Source: Salinicola lusitanus
GTDB lineage: Bacteria > Pseudomonadota > Gammaproteobacteria > Pseudomonadales > Halomonadaceae
DNA: 36,672 bases
Assembly (NCBI RefSeq): GCF_003206045.1
Contig: NZ_PZJM01000009.1
Coordinates: 539,903-576,574, forward strand
Direction: 5' to 3'
How positions within the stretch are numbered: the first letter of the stretch is position 1; every line of letters starts with the position of its first letter. This document shows, in pieces, positions 17,570-25,659 of the stretch. The position numbers and the translations under genes are program-made. A model generated the notes under the pieces. That model did no database searches and was not told where the DNA came from. It saw only the letters and a list, made by a program, of their open reading frames with translations.

Positions 17570-19543
17570 ATGAAGCTGTTCGATGAAATTCCCACTCGGC
17601 GCCCATTCACCCCGCTGCTCGACACGCTCGAGTCGCCTGCGGGCTTGCGCACGCTGTCGCTGACCCAGCAGCGACAGGTCGCCGACGAGCTGCGCGCCTA
17701 CCTGCTCTACAGCGTAGGCTGCAGTGGCGGCCATTTCGGTGCCGGCCTCGGCGTCGTCGAGTTGACCGTGGCGCTGCACCGTGCGCTGGAAACGCCTCAC
17801 GATCGCTTGCTGTGGGATGTCGGCCATCAGGCCTATCCGCACAAGATCCTGACCGGCCGCCGCGAGGCGCTGGCGAGCATCCGCCAGTATGGCGGCCTGG
17901 CGGCGTTCCCGCGGCGTGAAGAGTCGCCGTTCGACACCTTCGGCGTCGGCCACTCGAGCACCTCGATCTCGGCAGCGCTGGGCATGGCGCTGAGCGCCCG
18001 GACCAAGGGCGAGAAACGTCGTGTCTGCGCGGTGATCGGCGACGGCGCGCTGACCGCCGGCATGGCGTTCGAGGCGCTGGCCCACGCCGGCCACGTCAAC
18101 GCCAACCTGCTGGTCGTGCTCAACGACAACGAGATGTCGATCTCGGAAAACGTCGGTGGCATGGCGAGCTACCTGACCCGGATCCTGACCAGCAAGCCCT
18201 ACACCGCCATGCGCGAGAACGGCAAGCGGGTCCTGTCCCATCTCCCCGGCGCGCTGGAGCTCGCCCGGCGTACCGAAGAGCACGTCAAGGGCATGATCAG
18301 CCCGGCGACGCTGTTCGAGGAGATGGGCTTCAACTATCTCGGGCCGATCGACGGCCACGATCTGGCGGCGTTGAACCAGGCGCTGGAGACCGTGCGTGAT
18401 CTCGACGGCCCGCAGTTTCTCCACGTCCGCACCCGCAAGGGGCGTGGCTTTCGTCCGGCGGAAGCCGACCCGATCGGCTTCCATGCGATCACCAAGCTGG
18501 AAAAGACGCCACCGCCGCCGCCGCAAGTGGATGCCATCACACCGCCGGCGGCTGCCATGAGCGCTGCCGGGGCGCCGGCGCAATCCACCCCGCGTCCGAA
18601 GCCGAGGAAGTATTGCAACGTCTTCGGCGACTGGCTGTGCGACATGGCGGCGGAGGATCCGAGACTGATCGGGATCACGCCCGCGATGCGCGAGGGCTCG
18701 GATCTGATTCGTTTCTCGCAGACCTATCCCGAGCGTTACTACGACGTGGCGATCGCCGAGCAGCATGCGGTGACGCTGGCGGCGGGCATGGCCTGCGAGG
18801 CGATGAAGCCGGTCGTCGCGATCTATTCGACCTTCCTGCAGCGCGGCTACGACCAGCTGATTCACGATGTCGCCGTCCAGCACCTCGATGTGACCTTTGC
18901 CATCGACCGCGCCGGTCTCGTCGGCGAGGATGGCCCCACCCACCACGGTGCCCTGGATCTCTCCTATCTGCGCTGCGTGCCGGAGATGATCATTCTGGCG
19001 CCGGCGGACGAGGCCGAGTGCCGCGCGATGCTGTCGACCGCCTACCACCATCCCGGCCCCGCCGCGGTGCGCTATCCGCGCGGTACCGGGCCCGGCAGCG
19101 AGCTGCCGACGGATCTGGCCGCTCGGGTGCCGATCGGCAGGGCCGAACGGCGGCGTGAATCGGCCGCGTCGGAGAAGCGCGTTGCGCTGTTGGCCTTCGG
19201 CAGTCTCAACACGCCGGCGGCCGAAGTCGCCGAGCGGCTCGATGCGACGCACCTCAACATGCGCTCGGTCAAGCCACTGGACCGGGAGGCGATCCTGGCG
19301 GCCGCACGGGATCACGACCTGCTGGTGACGCTGGAGGAGAACGTGGTGGCCGGCGGCGCGGGCAGCGCCGTCAACGAACTGCTGGCGGCGGAAGGCGTCG
19401 AGGCCCAGGTGCTCAACCTGGGCATTCCCGATGCTTTCGTCGAACATGGCAAGCCCGCCGAGCTACTGCGCGATTGCGGCCTGGACGCCACGGGAATCGA
19501 GGCCGCCATCCACCAACGCTTGAACACCAACAACGACCGATAG
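17570..19543 (+). CDS. dxs: 1-deoxy-D-xylulose-5-phosphate synthase
   Basis: A 657-residue TPP enzyme that joins pyruvate and glyceraldehyde 3-phosphate in the first step of the MEP isoprenoid pathway. TPP-site features are present: VGHQAYPHK (84-92), GDG (157-159) with NDN (185-187), and the catalytic Glu397 in [15 protein letters not shown]. The protein is longer than the usual 620-640 residues because of a Pro/Ala-rich linker (about 311-347, including PPPPP) between the pyrophosphate and pyrimidine domains. It forms an operon with xseB and ispA, so precursor and chain-elongation steps are made together; djlA follows after seven bases. Confidence 0.97.
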   Translation: MKLFDEIPTRRPFTPLLDTLESPAGLRTLSLTQQRQVADELRAYLLYSVGCSGGHFGAGLGVVELTVALHRALETPHDRLLWDVGHQAYPHKILTGRREALASIRQYGGLAAFPRREESPFDTFGVGHSSTSISAALGMALSARTKGEKRRVCAVIGDGALTAGMAFEALAHAGHVNANLLVVLNDNEMSISENVGGMASYLTRILTSKPYTAMRENGKRVLSHLPGALELARRTEEHVKGMISPATLFEEMGFNYLGPIDGHDLAALNQALETVRDLDGPQFLHVRTRKGRGFRPAEADPIGFHAITKLEKTPPPPPQVDAITPPAAAMSAAGAPAQSTPRPKPRKYCNVFGDWLCDMAAEDPRLIGITPAMREGSDLIRFSQTYPERYYDVAIAEQHAVTLAAGMACEAMKPVVAIYSTFLQRGYDQLIHDVAVQHLDVTFAIDRAGLVGEDGPTHHGALDLSYLRCVPEMIILAPADEAECRAMLSTAYHHPGPAAVRYPRGTGPGSELPTDLAARVPIGRAERRRESAASEKRVALLAFGSLNTPAAEVAERLDATHLNMRSVKPLDREAILAAARDHDLLVTLEENVVAGGAGSAVNELLAAEGVEAQVLNLGIPDAFVEHGKPAELLRDCGLDATGIEAAIHQRLNTNNDR

Positions 19544-19550
19544 GACTTTC

Positions 19551-20327
19551 ATGTCAATTGCCATTCTGATCGGCGCCGTCATCGGCTATCTCTTCGGCAA
19601 GCTGCCGGGCCTTCTGATCGGTGCCGCCATCGGCTGGTGGATCAGCCGCAAGCTGCGCAGCTCGCTGGTGGGGCGGGTCGTCAATATCCAGCACCAGTTC
19701 CTGGAGTCGACCTTCGCGGTGATGGGGTGCGTGTGCAAGGTCGACGGCCATATCACCCAGGACGAGATCCGCACCGCCGAGATGCTGTTCGATCGCCTCA
19801 ATCTGAGCGGACAGATGCGCGAGCGGGCCAAGGCGGCCTTCAATCGCGGCAAGTCGCCGGAGTTCGACCTCGACGCCGAGGTGGAAACGGTGCGCCGCGT
19901 TACCGGCGGCCAGCGCGCGCTGCTGCAGGTGTTCCTGCAGGTGCAGCTGGCGGCCATCGCCGCCGACGGCCAGATGCACCCCGCTGAGCACGACATGCTG
20001 CTTCGCGTGGCCCGGGGCCTCGGCTTCTCCGAAGCGGAGATCCAGCAGATCGAAGCGATGTTGCGCGGTGGCGCCCAGCAGGGGGCCGGCGGGGCGAGCA
20101 GCGGTCAGTCGCTGGAGGACGCCTATCGCGTGCTGGGCGTCTCCGAGGATGCCTCCGATGCCGAGCTCAAGCGCGCCTATCGCAAGCTGATGAGCGAGAA
20201 CCATCCCGACAAGCTGGCCGGCAAGGGCTTGCCCGAGAGCATGCGCGAGATGGCCAAGGAGCGGACCAGCGAGATCAGCAACGCCTACGATCTGATCAAG
20301 AAGACACGGGAGCAGCGCGCGGGCTGA
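19551..20327 (+). CDS. djlA: Membrane-anchored DnaJ-like co-chaperone DjlA
   Basis: A 258-residue protein with the DjlA layout: an N-terminal Gly-rich transmembrane segment (about 1-30, with GAVIGYLFGKLPG), a central TerB-like helical domain (about 45-165) and a C-terminal J domain (about 185-255) with the essential HPD tripeptide in SENHPDKLAG. It anchors DnaK stimulation to the inner membrane and is linked in enterics to envelope stress signalling. AGGA precedes the ATG. It follows dxs closely and probably shares its transcript. Confidence 0.95.
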   Translation: MSIAILIGAVIGYLFGKLPGLLIGAAIGWWISRKLRSSLVGRVVNIQHQFLESTFAVMGCVCKVDGHITQDEIRTAEMLFDRLNLSGQMRERAKAAFNRGKSPEFDLDAEVETVRRVTGGQRALLQVFLQVQLAAIAADGQMHPAEHDMLLRVARGLGFSEAEIQQIEAMLRGGAQQGAGGASSGQSLEDAYRVLGVSEDASDAELKRAYRKLMSENHPDKLAGKGLPESMREMAKERTSEISNAYDLIKKTREQRAG

Positions 20328-20355
20328 AGCCGTCCCGCGCCGAGATCGGACGCTA

Positions 20356-20385
20356 TTGTCTCGTGGCAGGTAACACGCTTAGATA
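20356..20385 (+). promoter_or_regulatory. Candidate sigma-70 promoter of the methyltransferase-like gene
   Basis: TTGTCT (20356-20361), an 18-base spacer and TAGATA (20380-20385), 43 bases before the start codon. Confidence 0.4.
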
Positions 20386-20427
20386 GAGGTACGAACGCCG
20401 AGACTCCCACCACAGGGACGTGACTGG

Positions 20428-21024
20428 ATGCCAGCGAAGGCCGATCTCTACCGCACTGCCGCCCGCATGCTGGGCACGATCGACAAGAGTGGATGGATAC
20501 TGCGTTACCGCTACGGCGACCGGAGACTGCTCGAGGACGTGGTGTTGCCCGCGCTCGACCGCGACCCGGCGGTGGAGTCGCTGCTGCTCGTCGGGTGTGC
20601 CTGGTATACCCGCCACTATCCGGCGCTGCTGCCGCGCAAGCGGGTGATGACCATGGAGATCGATCCTGCCAAGGCGGCTTTCGGTGGTGACCCGCACATC
20701 GTCGCGAACATGACCGACATCACCGAGCACATCGCTCCGGCAAGCCTCGATGCGGTCATCTGCAACGGTGTACTGGGATGGGGGCTGGACGAGCCCGACG
20801 CGGTGGAGACGGCTTTTGCTGGCGCGGCGGTCTGCCTCAGGCCCGGCGGCCTGTTCCTGCTGGGGTGGAACGACATACCGCCGCGTAACGACTGCCCGCC
20901 CGACTCCATCGCCGCGCTGGATGGATTGGAGATCGCCGACATCCCCGGCCTCGACACCCACTCGCTGGTTGCCCTCGAGCGCAACCAGCACTGCTATCAG
21001 GCGTATCGCAAGCCCGAAGGCTGA
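20428..21024 (+). CDS. SAM-dependent methyltransferase-like protein
   Basis: A 198-residue protein that reads as a compact class I methyltransferase fold. Visible features are a LLLVGCAWYT stretch (about 53-62) in place of the Gly-rich SAM loop, an acidic end of the second strand (MEIDP, about 75-79), LDAVICNGVLGWG (about 107-119) as the post-II motif, and RPGGLFLLGW (about 137-146) as the post-motif strand and turn. The SAM loop has one glycine only, so SAM binding is likely but not certain. It may be the orphan of a larger surface-polysaccharide or lipid set; nothing nearby names a substrate. It is convergent with the TetR gene, which ends immediately after it. Confidence 0.7.
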   Translation: MPAKADLYRTAARMLGTIDKSGWILRYRYGDRRLLEDVVLPALDRDPAVESLLLVGCAWYTRHYPALLPRKRVMTMEIDPAKAAFGGDPHIVANMTDITEHIAPASLDAVICNGVLGWGLDEPDAVETAFAGAAVCLRPGGLFLLGWNDIPPRNDCPPDSIAALDGLEIADIPGLDTHSLVALERNQHCYQAYRKPEG

Positions 21025-21648
21025 TCAGTCCGCCTTCACGCCCGCCCAGAATACCGACCAGACGCCTTCGAACCGGCGCTCCAGTTCAGGTCTTTCATAC
21101 ATGAAGGTCTCCGATAGCAGCCCGTCGACGACGCAGTAGAAGGCGGCGACGAAGTGATCGTCAGCCAAGGTCTCGCGCAAGGCGCCGGTTCGGTGCCCTG
21201 CCTGGACGAAGGCGAGCAGGCGCCGATCGATTCGTGATTCGCCCTGCTCGGTGATCGCCTCGGTCTCGGCGACGAGGTCGTGGGGAGGAAACAGCAGGAA
21301 GCGCTTGTAGAAAACGCCTTGATGCTCACGATAGGCAAAGGTGGCGCACTGCTGCAGCAGGTGTCGCAGCCGTCGTTCGAACGGGGCGTCCGCCATCTCG
21401 GCCAGGCTGGCGTCGATCAGCGCGATCATGTCGTCGTCGGCGTCGCGGGACAGCTCCAGGAACAGCGCGGCCTTGCTGTCGAAGTGATTGTAGATCGAGG
21501 GCTTCTTGATGCCCGCTGCGGAGGCGATCTGGGCCAGCGTCGTGGCTTCGTAGCCGTGGCGGGCGAACAGCGAGAGGCCGATCTGCTTGAGGCGGTCGCG
21601 GGTCTTCAAGGGTCGTCTTCCAGTGGGGTAGAGGGCGTAGCTTGCCAA
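21025..21648 (-). CDS. TetR/AcrR family transcriptional regulator
   Basis: A 207-residue regulator with an N-terminal TetR helix-turn-helix (about 20-66; TTLAQIASAAGIKKPSIYNHFDSKAAL split across 36-62) and an all-helical ligand-binding C-terminus. It is divergent from two small multidrug-resistance genes, with a perfect inverted repeat at 21667-21684 in the short gap, so it most likely represses them and is released by a cationic or hydrophobic ligand. The stop codon directly abuts the convergent methyltransferase-like gene. Confidence 0.93.
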   Translation of the reverse strand: MASYALYPTGRRPLKTRDRLKQIGLSLFARHGYEATTLAQIASAAGIKKPSIYNHFDSKAALFLELSRDADDDMIALIDASLAEMADAPFERRLRHLLQQCATFAYREHQGVFYKRFLLFPPHDLVAETEAITEQGESRIDRRLLAFVQAGHRTGALRETLADDHFVAAFYCVVDGLLSETFMYERPELERRFEGVWSVFWAGVKAD

Positions 21649-21666
21649 GTTTGATGGGGTGAAATA

Positions 21667-21684
21667 AACTAACGACCGTTAGTT
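21667..21684. promoter_or_regulatory. Probable TetR operator
   Basis: AACTAACG (21667-21674), AC, CGTTAGTT (21677-21684): a perfect 8-bp inverted repeat with a 2-base centre, lying 18 bases from the TetR start and 29 from the first efflux gene. Symmetry, size and position are what a TetR dimer would be expected to bind. Confidence 0.75.
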
Positions 21685-21712
21685 AGTCATTCTTTGCCGA
21701 TGGGTGCAAGTC

Positions 21713-22030
21713 ATGATGCGACCGCAGTGGATCATCCTGCCGCTGGCGGGCCTGGCCGAGGTCGGCTGGGCAGCCGGCCTGAAGCATGCCGAAACCGTGC
21801 CGGACTGGGTGCTCACCGTCGTGCTGGCGGTCACCAGCCTGTGGCTGGCCTCGCGGGCGGTGCGCTACATGCCCACCAGCACCGTCTATACGGTCTTCGT
21901 CGGCCTGGGCGCGGCGGGCACGGCCGTCGCCGACTGGCTGCTGTTCGGCGTGGCGTTTCACTGGCCGGTCTTGGCCTTCATCGCGCTGCTGCTGACCGGC
22001 GTGATCGGATTGCAACGGGTGAGCGACTGA
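21713..22030 (+). CDS. Small multidrug resistance (SMR) efflux subunit 1
   Basis: A 105-residue inner-membrane protein with four hydrophobic helices, the SMR size. The essential membrane glutamate is Glu16 in GLAEVGWAAGLKHA, which looks more like SugE/Gdx and YkkC/D-type subunits than like EmrE. Start choice is between the adjacent ATG codons at 21713 and 21716; no strong ribosome site distinguishes them. Its stop overlaps the ATG of the next SMR gene by one base (TGATG), so the two are coupled and probably form a heterodimer. Substrates could be quaternary ammonium compounds or guanidinium-like cations. Confidence 0.9.
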   Translation: MMRPQWIILPLAGLAEVGWAAGLKHAETVPDWVLTVVLAVTSLWLASRAVRYMPTSTVYTVFVGLGAAGTAVADWLLFGVAFHWPVLAFIALLLTGVIGLQRVSD

Positions 22031-22359
22031 TGGAACCGACCACACTGCACTGGATCGCCCTGCTGGTGTCGGGCGCTTTCGAGATCGTCGGCGTCGCCGG
22101 CTTCGATCGCCTCAATCGCGGCCAGCGTCTGCACGGCCTGCTGCTGCTCGTCGTCGGTTTCGGCAGTTCGCTGGGCCTGCTGTCGATCGCCATGCGCTCG
22201 ATCGACATGGGCGTGGCCTATGCCATCTTCACCGGGATCGGCACCCTCGGCAGCACGCTGATGGGCATGCTGCTGTGGGGTGAGTCGCGCAGACCGCTGC
22301 GCCTCGCCTTCGTGGCGATGATCGTCTCGGCGGTGGTGGGGCTGAAACTGGTGAGCTGA
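22030..22359 (+). CDS. Small multidrug resistance (SMR) efflux subunit 2
   Basis: A 109-residue four-helix SMR protein. The conserved membrane glutamate is in SGAFEIVGVAGFDRL (about residue 18). The helix-4 Leu/Gly-rich pattern is normal. The one-base overlap with the upstream SMR gene and the TetR gene across the operator suggest a YkkCD/EbrAB-like paired pump under local repression. Paired SMR proteins usually need both members for activity. Confidence 0.9.
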   Translation: MEPTTLHWIALLVSGAFEIVGVAGFDRLNRGQRLHGLLLLVVGFGSSLGLLSIAMRSIDMGVAYAIFTGIGTLGSTLMGMLLWGESRRPLRLAFVAMIVSAVVGLKLVS

Positions 22360-22469
22360 GTCGTTCTTGATCGAGAGCCTGTGCTGGGATCGGGGCGTCA
22401 CGGCTGGCGGCATCGGCACAAGCCGCCTAGGCTGACAGATCGCTGCTCACTCGTTCACGGGGTTCGTTC

Positions 22470-22976
22470 ATGCCGCCTGTCCTGCACACCATCGTCGTCG
22501 GCATCATCAGCTATCTGGTCCTGATCGCCATCATCCGACTGTCCGGCAAGCGTACGCTATCGAAATGGAATGCCTTCGATTTCGTGGTCACCATCGCCTT
22601 GGGGTCGACGCTGTCGACGGCGCTGGTATCCACGCAAGTATCGCTGGCGCAAAGCATCACCGCCTTCCTGTTGATCGTGCTGTTGCAGTTCGCGATCACG
22701 TTCACGTCCGTCCGTTCCCGCGCGATCAAGAACCTGGTCAAGTCGCAGCCGACGCTGCTGCTCTTCCAGGGGTGTTTTCAGCAGGCGACCATGACCCGGG
22801 AGCGCGTCGCCGAAGCCGAGGTTCGCGCGGCCATCCGCGAGAACGGCATCGCCGACGTCGAAGGCGTCCATGCCGTGGTGCTGGAGACCGACGGCACCTT
22901 CAGCGTGATTCCGGACGCCGGCCGCAGCGACTCGGCGCTGCAGGGGGTATCGGGACTGCCCTCCTACCGGAGCTGA
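22470..22976 (+). CDS. DUF421 / YetF-like membrane protein
   Basis: A 168-residue protein with three hydrophobic helices in the first half (about 5-90) and a soluble C-terminal domain. The patterns RLSGKRTLSKWNAFDFVVTIALGST (start and end split over 24-48) and ETDGTFSVI (about 141-149) are typical of the DUF421/YetF family, which has no settled function. It is transcribed with the same polarity as the SMR genes, 110 bases later, but there is no sign of coupling. Confidence 0.9.
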   Translation: MPPVLHTIVVGIISYLVLIAIIRLSGKRTLSKWNAFDFVVTIALGSTLSTALVSTQVSLAQSITAFLLIVLLQFAITFTSVRSRAIKNLVKSQPTLLLFQGCFQQATMTRERVAEAEVRAAIRENGIADVEGVHAVVLETDGTFSVIPDAGRSDSALQGVSGLPSYRS

Positions 22977-23005
22977 CCGCGCCGGCTCCCACCGCGCGGC
23001 CTGGC

Positions 23006-24865
23006 TCAGCGAACCTCCTGTGTCGATGGCGGCGCGGCTTCCGCTTCCAGGAAGCCGCCGGACTGGCGCCGCCACAGCCGCGCGTAGAGACCGTTGTGGC
23101 GGATCAGTTCGGCATGGCTGCCCTGTTCGACGATGCGTCCTTGCTCCATCACCACCAGCCGGTCCATGGCCGCGATGGTGGAGAGCCGGTGAGCGATGGC
23201 GATCACCGTCTTGCCCCGCATCAACTGGTCGAGATTTTCCTGGATCGCCGCCTCGACATCGGAGTCCAGCGCCGAGGTGGCCTCGTCGAGGATCAGGATC
23301 GGCGCATCCTTGAGCATCACCCGGGCGATGGCGAGCCGCTGGCGCTGGCCGCCCGAGAGCTTGACCCCGCGCTCGCCGACATGCGCCTCGAACCCCTCTC
23401 GACCGTGAACGTCGCGCAGTGACTCGATGAAGTCCGAGACATGGGCCTGCTTCGCCGCCTGCCAGGCCATCTCGTCGCTGGCGTCGGGGCGACCGTAGAG
23501 CAGGTTGTCGCGCACCGAGCGGTGCAGCAGCGAGGTGTCCTGGGTGACCATGCCGATCTTGGCGCGCAGGCTCTCCTGGGTGACCTCGGCGATATCCTGG
23601 CCATCGATGCGGATGGCGCCGCCCTCCAGCTCGTAGAAGCGCAGCAGCAGGTTGACCAGGGTCGACTTGCCGGCGCCGCTCGGGCCGATCAGGCCGATCT
23701 TCTCGCCGGGCCGGATGGTCAGCGACAGGTCGTCGATCACGCCGCCGCCCTTGCCGTAGTGGAAGCGGATATGGTCGAACGCGATCTCGCCGCGATCGAT
23801 GGCGAGCGGCCGAGCCTCGGGTGCGTCCTCGATCTGGCGCGGCAGCGACAGCGTCGCCATGCCGTCCTGGACCGTGCCGATGTTCTCGAACAGGCCCGAA
23901 ACCTCCCACATGATCCACTGCGACATGCCCCACAGCCGCATCACCAGGCCCAGCGCCACGGCGACGGCACCCACGCTGATCGACTCCCCCAGCCACAGCG
24001 CGATGGAGAGCCAGCCGACACTGAACAGCAGTAGCGCATTGAGCAGGTAGAGCATTCCGTAGAGCCCTGTCACCAAGCGCATCTGACGGTACACGGTGAC
24101 CAGGAAACCGTGCATGCCCTCCTTGGCGAACGACGCCTCCCGCTGGGCGTGGGAGAACAGCTTGACGGTCTGGATGTTGCTGTAGCTGTCGACGATGCGC
24201 CCGGTCATGCGCGAGCGGGCATCGGCCTGGGATTTCGACACCCGGCCCATGATCGGCACGAATACCCGCAGCAGCACCAGGTAGCCGGCCAGCCAGGCCA
24301 CCAGCGGCATCGCCAGGCGCCAGTCGGCATTGCCCACCAGCAGCAGCGTGCCCAGGAAATAGACGCTGACGTAGTTGAGCACGTCGAACAGCTTGATCAC
24401 GCATTCGCGCACGGCCAGCGAGGTCTGCATCACCTTGGTGGCGATGCGTCCGGCGAACTCGTCCTGGTAGAAGTGCATCGACTGGCGCAGCAGATAACGG
24501 TGCGCCTGCCAGCGGATACGCATGGGGAAATTGCCCATCATCGTCTGCTGCTGGAACAGCGAGTGCAGCCACACCATGCCGGGCAGCAGGATCAGCACCA
24601 CGAAGGCCATGCCGGCCAGTTTCCAGCCCTGGCTGGCCAGGAACGTCTCCCGATCCTGGGCGGCAAGCCAGTCGACGATGTTGCCCAGAAAGCCGAACAT
24701 CCACACCTCGATGCCGGCGATCAGTGCCATCAGCGCCGTCGCCGTCAGCAAGTAAGGCCAGGCACCCCGAGTGTAGTGGAGGCAGAAGGCGACCAGGGTA
24801 TCGGGGGGACGCTGAGGTTCCTGGGGCGGAAAGGGATCGAGGCGGTTTTCGAACCAGCGAAACAT
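23006..24865 (-). CDS. ABC exporter, fused permease and ATPase (MsbA/multidrug type)
   Basis: A 619-residue half-transporter: six-helix ABC exporter membrane domain (about 25-320) then a nucleotide-binding domain with Walker A GPSGAGKST (394-402), signature LSGGQRQ (503-509) and Walker B ILILDE (523-528). The start at 24865 is preferred because CAGGA lies six bases upstream; an in-frame start at 24889 has no ribosome site. It probably works as a homodimer that exports a lipid, drug or redox-active compound. The gene is preceded by a 306-base gap containing a SoxR box with a leftward MerR-type promoter, so oxidative or redox-drug induction is likely. It is convergent with the DUF421 gene. Confidence 0.93.
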   Translation of the reverse strand: MFRWFENRLDPFPPQEPQRPPDTLVAFCLHYTRGAWPYLLTATALMALIAGIEVWMFGFLGNIVDWLAAQDRETFLASQGWKLAGMAFVVLILLPGMVWLHSLFQQQTMMGNFPMRIRWQAHRYLLRQSMHFYQDEFAGRIATKVMQTSLAVRECVIKLFDVLNYVSVYFLGTLLLVGNADWRLAMPLVAWLAGYLVLLRVFVPIMGRVSKSQADARSRMTGRIVDSYSNIQTVKLFSHAQREASFAKEGMHGFLVTVYRQMRLVTGLYGMLYLLNALLLFSVGWLSIALWLGESISVGAVAVALGLVMRLWGMSQWIMWEVSGLFENIGTVQDGMATLSLPRQIEDAPEARPLAIDRGEIAFDHIRFHYGKGGGVIDDLSLTIRPGEKIGLIGPSGAGKSTLVNLLLRFYELEGGAIRIDGQDIAEVTQESLRAKIGMVTQDTSLLHRSVRDNLLYGRPDASDEMAWQAAKQAHVSDFIESLRDVHGREGFEAHVGERGVKLSGGQRQRLAIARVMLKDAPILILDEATSALDSDVEAAIQENLDQLMRGKTVIAIAHRLSTIAAMDRLVVMEQGRIVEQGSHAELIRHNGLYARLWRRQSGGFLEAEAAPPSTQEVR

Positions 24866-25131
24866 GGCAATCCTGGAGTCTGGTTTCATGATCGGGGCGA
24901 CGACTCGCGAGCGCGGTCGTTCGGTCGCCCGGGGGCAGCCTTGATTGTACGCCGGTTCGGCTACCCTGGAGTCATCGATTGGCCCCTGCGTGACCTAGCT
25001 TTACTGCCGGAGACGAGGGTAACCACGGCAGCTGGCGGCGGTCGAGCGTGTCGAGAACTGCCCCGGCTCGGCGGTTGAGGCGTATCGGATGGCATGGTGT
25101 CGCTCGCTTGCGAGAAGGTTGGAATCGCTGC
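24866..25131 (-). other. Long predicted 5' leader of the ABC exporter
   Basis: If the SoxR-type promoter at 25132-25162 drives the exporter, this stretch of about 260 bases is its leader. No convincing gene is seen in it; a 44-codon leftward frame beginning at 25095 lacks a ribosome site and has no recognisable sequence. No obvious riboswitch was recognised. Confidence 0.5.
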
Positions 25132-25162
25132 ACTCTAATTCCTCAAGCAAGCTTGAGGTCAA
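25132..25162 (-). promoter_or_regulatory. SoxR box within a MerR-type leftward promoter
   Basis: CCTCAAGCAAGCTTGAGG (25141-25158) has both 7-base arms of the SoxR consensus exactly. On the minus strand it lies in TTGACC (25162 to 25157), a 19-base spacer and TAGAGT (25137 to 25132); the over-long 19-bp spacer is the hallmark of MerR-family-activated promoters. The layout closely follows the E. coli soxS promoter. Direction of transcription is toward the ABC exporter gene, away from soxR. Confidence 0.85.
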
Positions 25163-25171
25163 GCGTGGAAC

Positions 25172-25627
25172 ATGACGACGAGAGCACCGCGGAGGGGGGC
25201 GATCTCCGCCACCAAACAGGCTTTGAGCGTCGGTGATGTGGCCCGGCGAAGCGGCGTTGCGGTATCGACGCTGCACTTCTACGAGACCAGGGGGTTGATC
25301 CACAGCTGGCGCAACGCCGGCAATCAGCGGCGCTATACCCGAGACGTGCTGCGCCGTGTGGCGGTGATCAAGATCGCCCAGCGTACCGGTGTGCCGCTGA
25401 CGGAAATCCGCGAGGCACTGGCAGCGCTACCCGACTCGCGCACCCCCACGGCGGCGGACTGGCGGCGGCTGTCGGAGCGCTGGCGCGCGGCCCTGGACGA
25501 GCGCATCGCCCAGCTCACCCTGCTGCGCGACCAGCTCGATGGCTGTATCGGCTGCGGTTGCCTGTCGCTGTCGCAGTGTCCGTTGCGCAATCCGGGCGAC
25601 GTGCTGGGCGGTAACGGGGGCGATTGA
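25172..25627 (+). CDS. soxR: Redox-sensitive transcriptional activator SoxR
   Basis: A 151-residue MerR-family regulator. The winged helix-turn-helix starts near 18 ([21 protein letters not shown]) and the dimerisation helix spans about 95-122. The four cysteines of the [2Fe-2S] cluster are Cys125, Cys128, Cys130 and Cys136 ([12 protein letters not shown]), the same spacing as in E. coli SoxR (119/122/124/130). Oxidation of the cluster by superoxide or redox-cycling compounds makes it activate promoters with 19-bp spacers. Its ATG lies only 13 bases after the SoxR box at 25141-25158, so it may also control itself. No soxS gene is in the window; in many non-enteric bacteria SoxR acts directly on efflux and redox genes. 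Confidence 0.96.
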   Translation: MTTRAPRRGAISATKQALSVGDVARRSGVAVSTLHFYETRGLIHSWRNAGNQRRYTRDVLRRVAVIKIAQRTGVPLTEIREALAALPDSRTPTAADWRRLSERWRAALDERIAQLTLLRDQLDGCIGCGCLSLSQCPLRNPGDVLGGNGGD

Positions 25628-25659
25628 TAGCGTCTGGAGCGAGATCGCCGGAGGCCAGT

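Noticed and set aside
17546-19447. Open frame of 633 codons on the minus strand opposite dxs
   Set aside because: It is a high-GC shadow of dxs: no ribosome site, an Arg/Gln/His-rich composition and no recognisable domain, whereas dxs has full catalytic motifs.
22557-24704. Open frame of 715 codons on the minus strand overlapping the ABC exporter
   Set aside because: It is another reading frame of the exporter strand with an improbable composition; the in-register frame carries Walker and signature motifs.
24961-25095. 44-codon leftward frame in the exporter leader
   Set aside because: No Shine-Dalgarno sequence and no recognisable sequence; kept only as part of the leader description.
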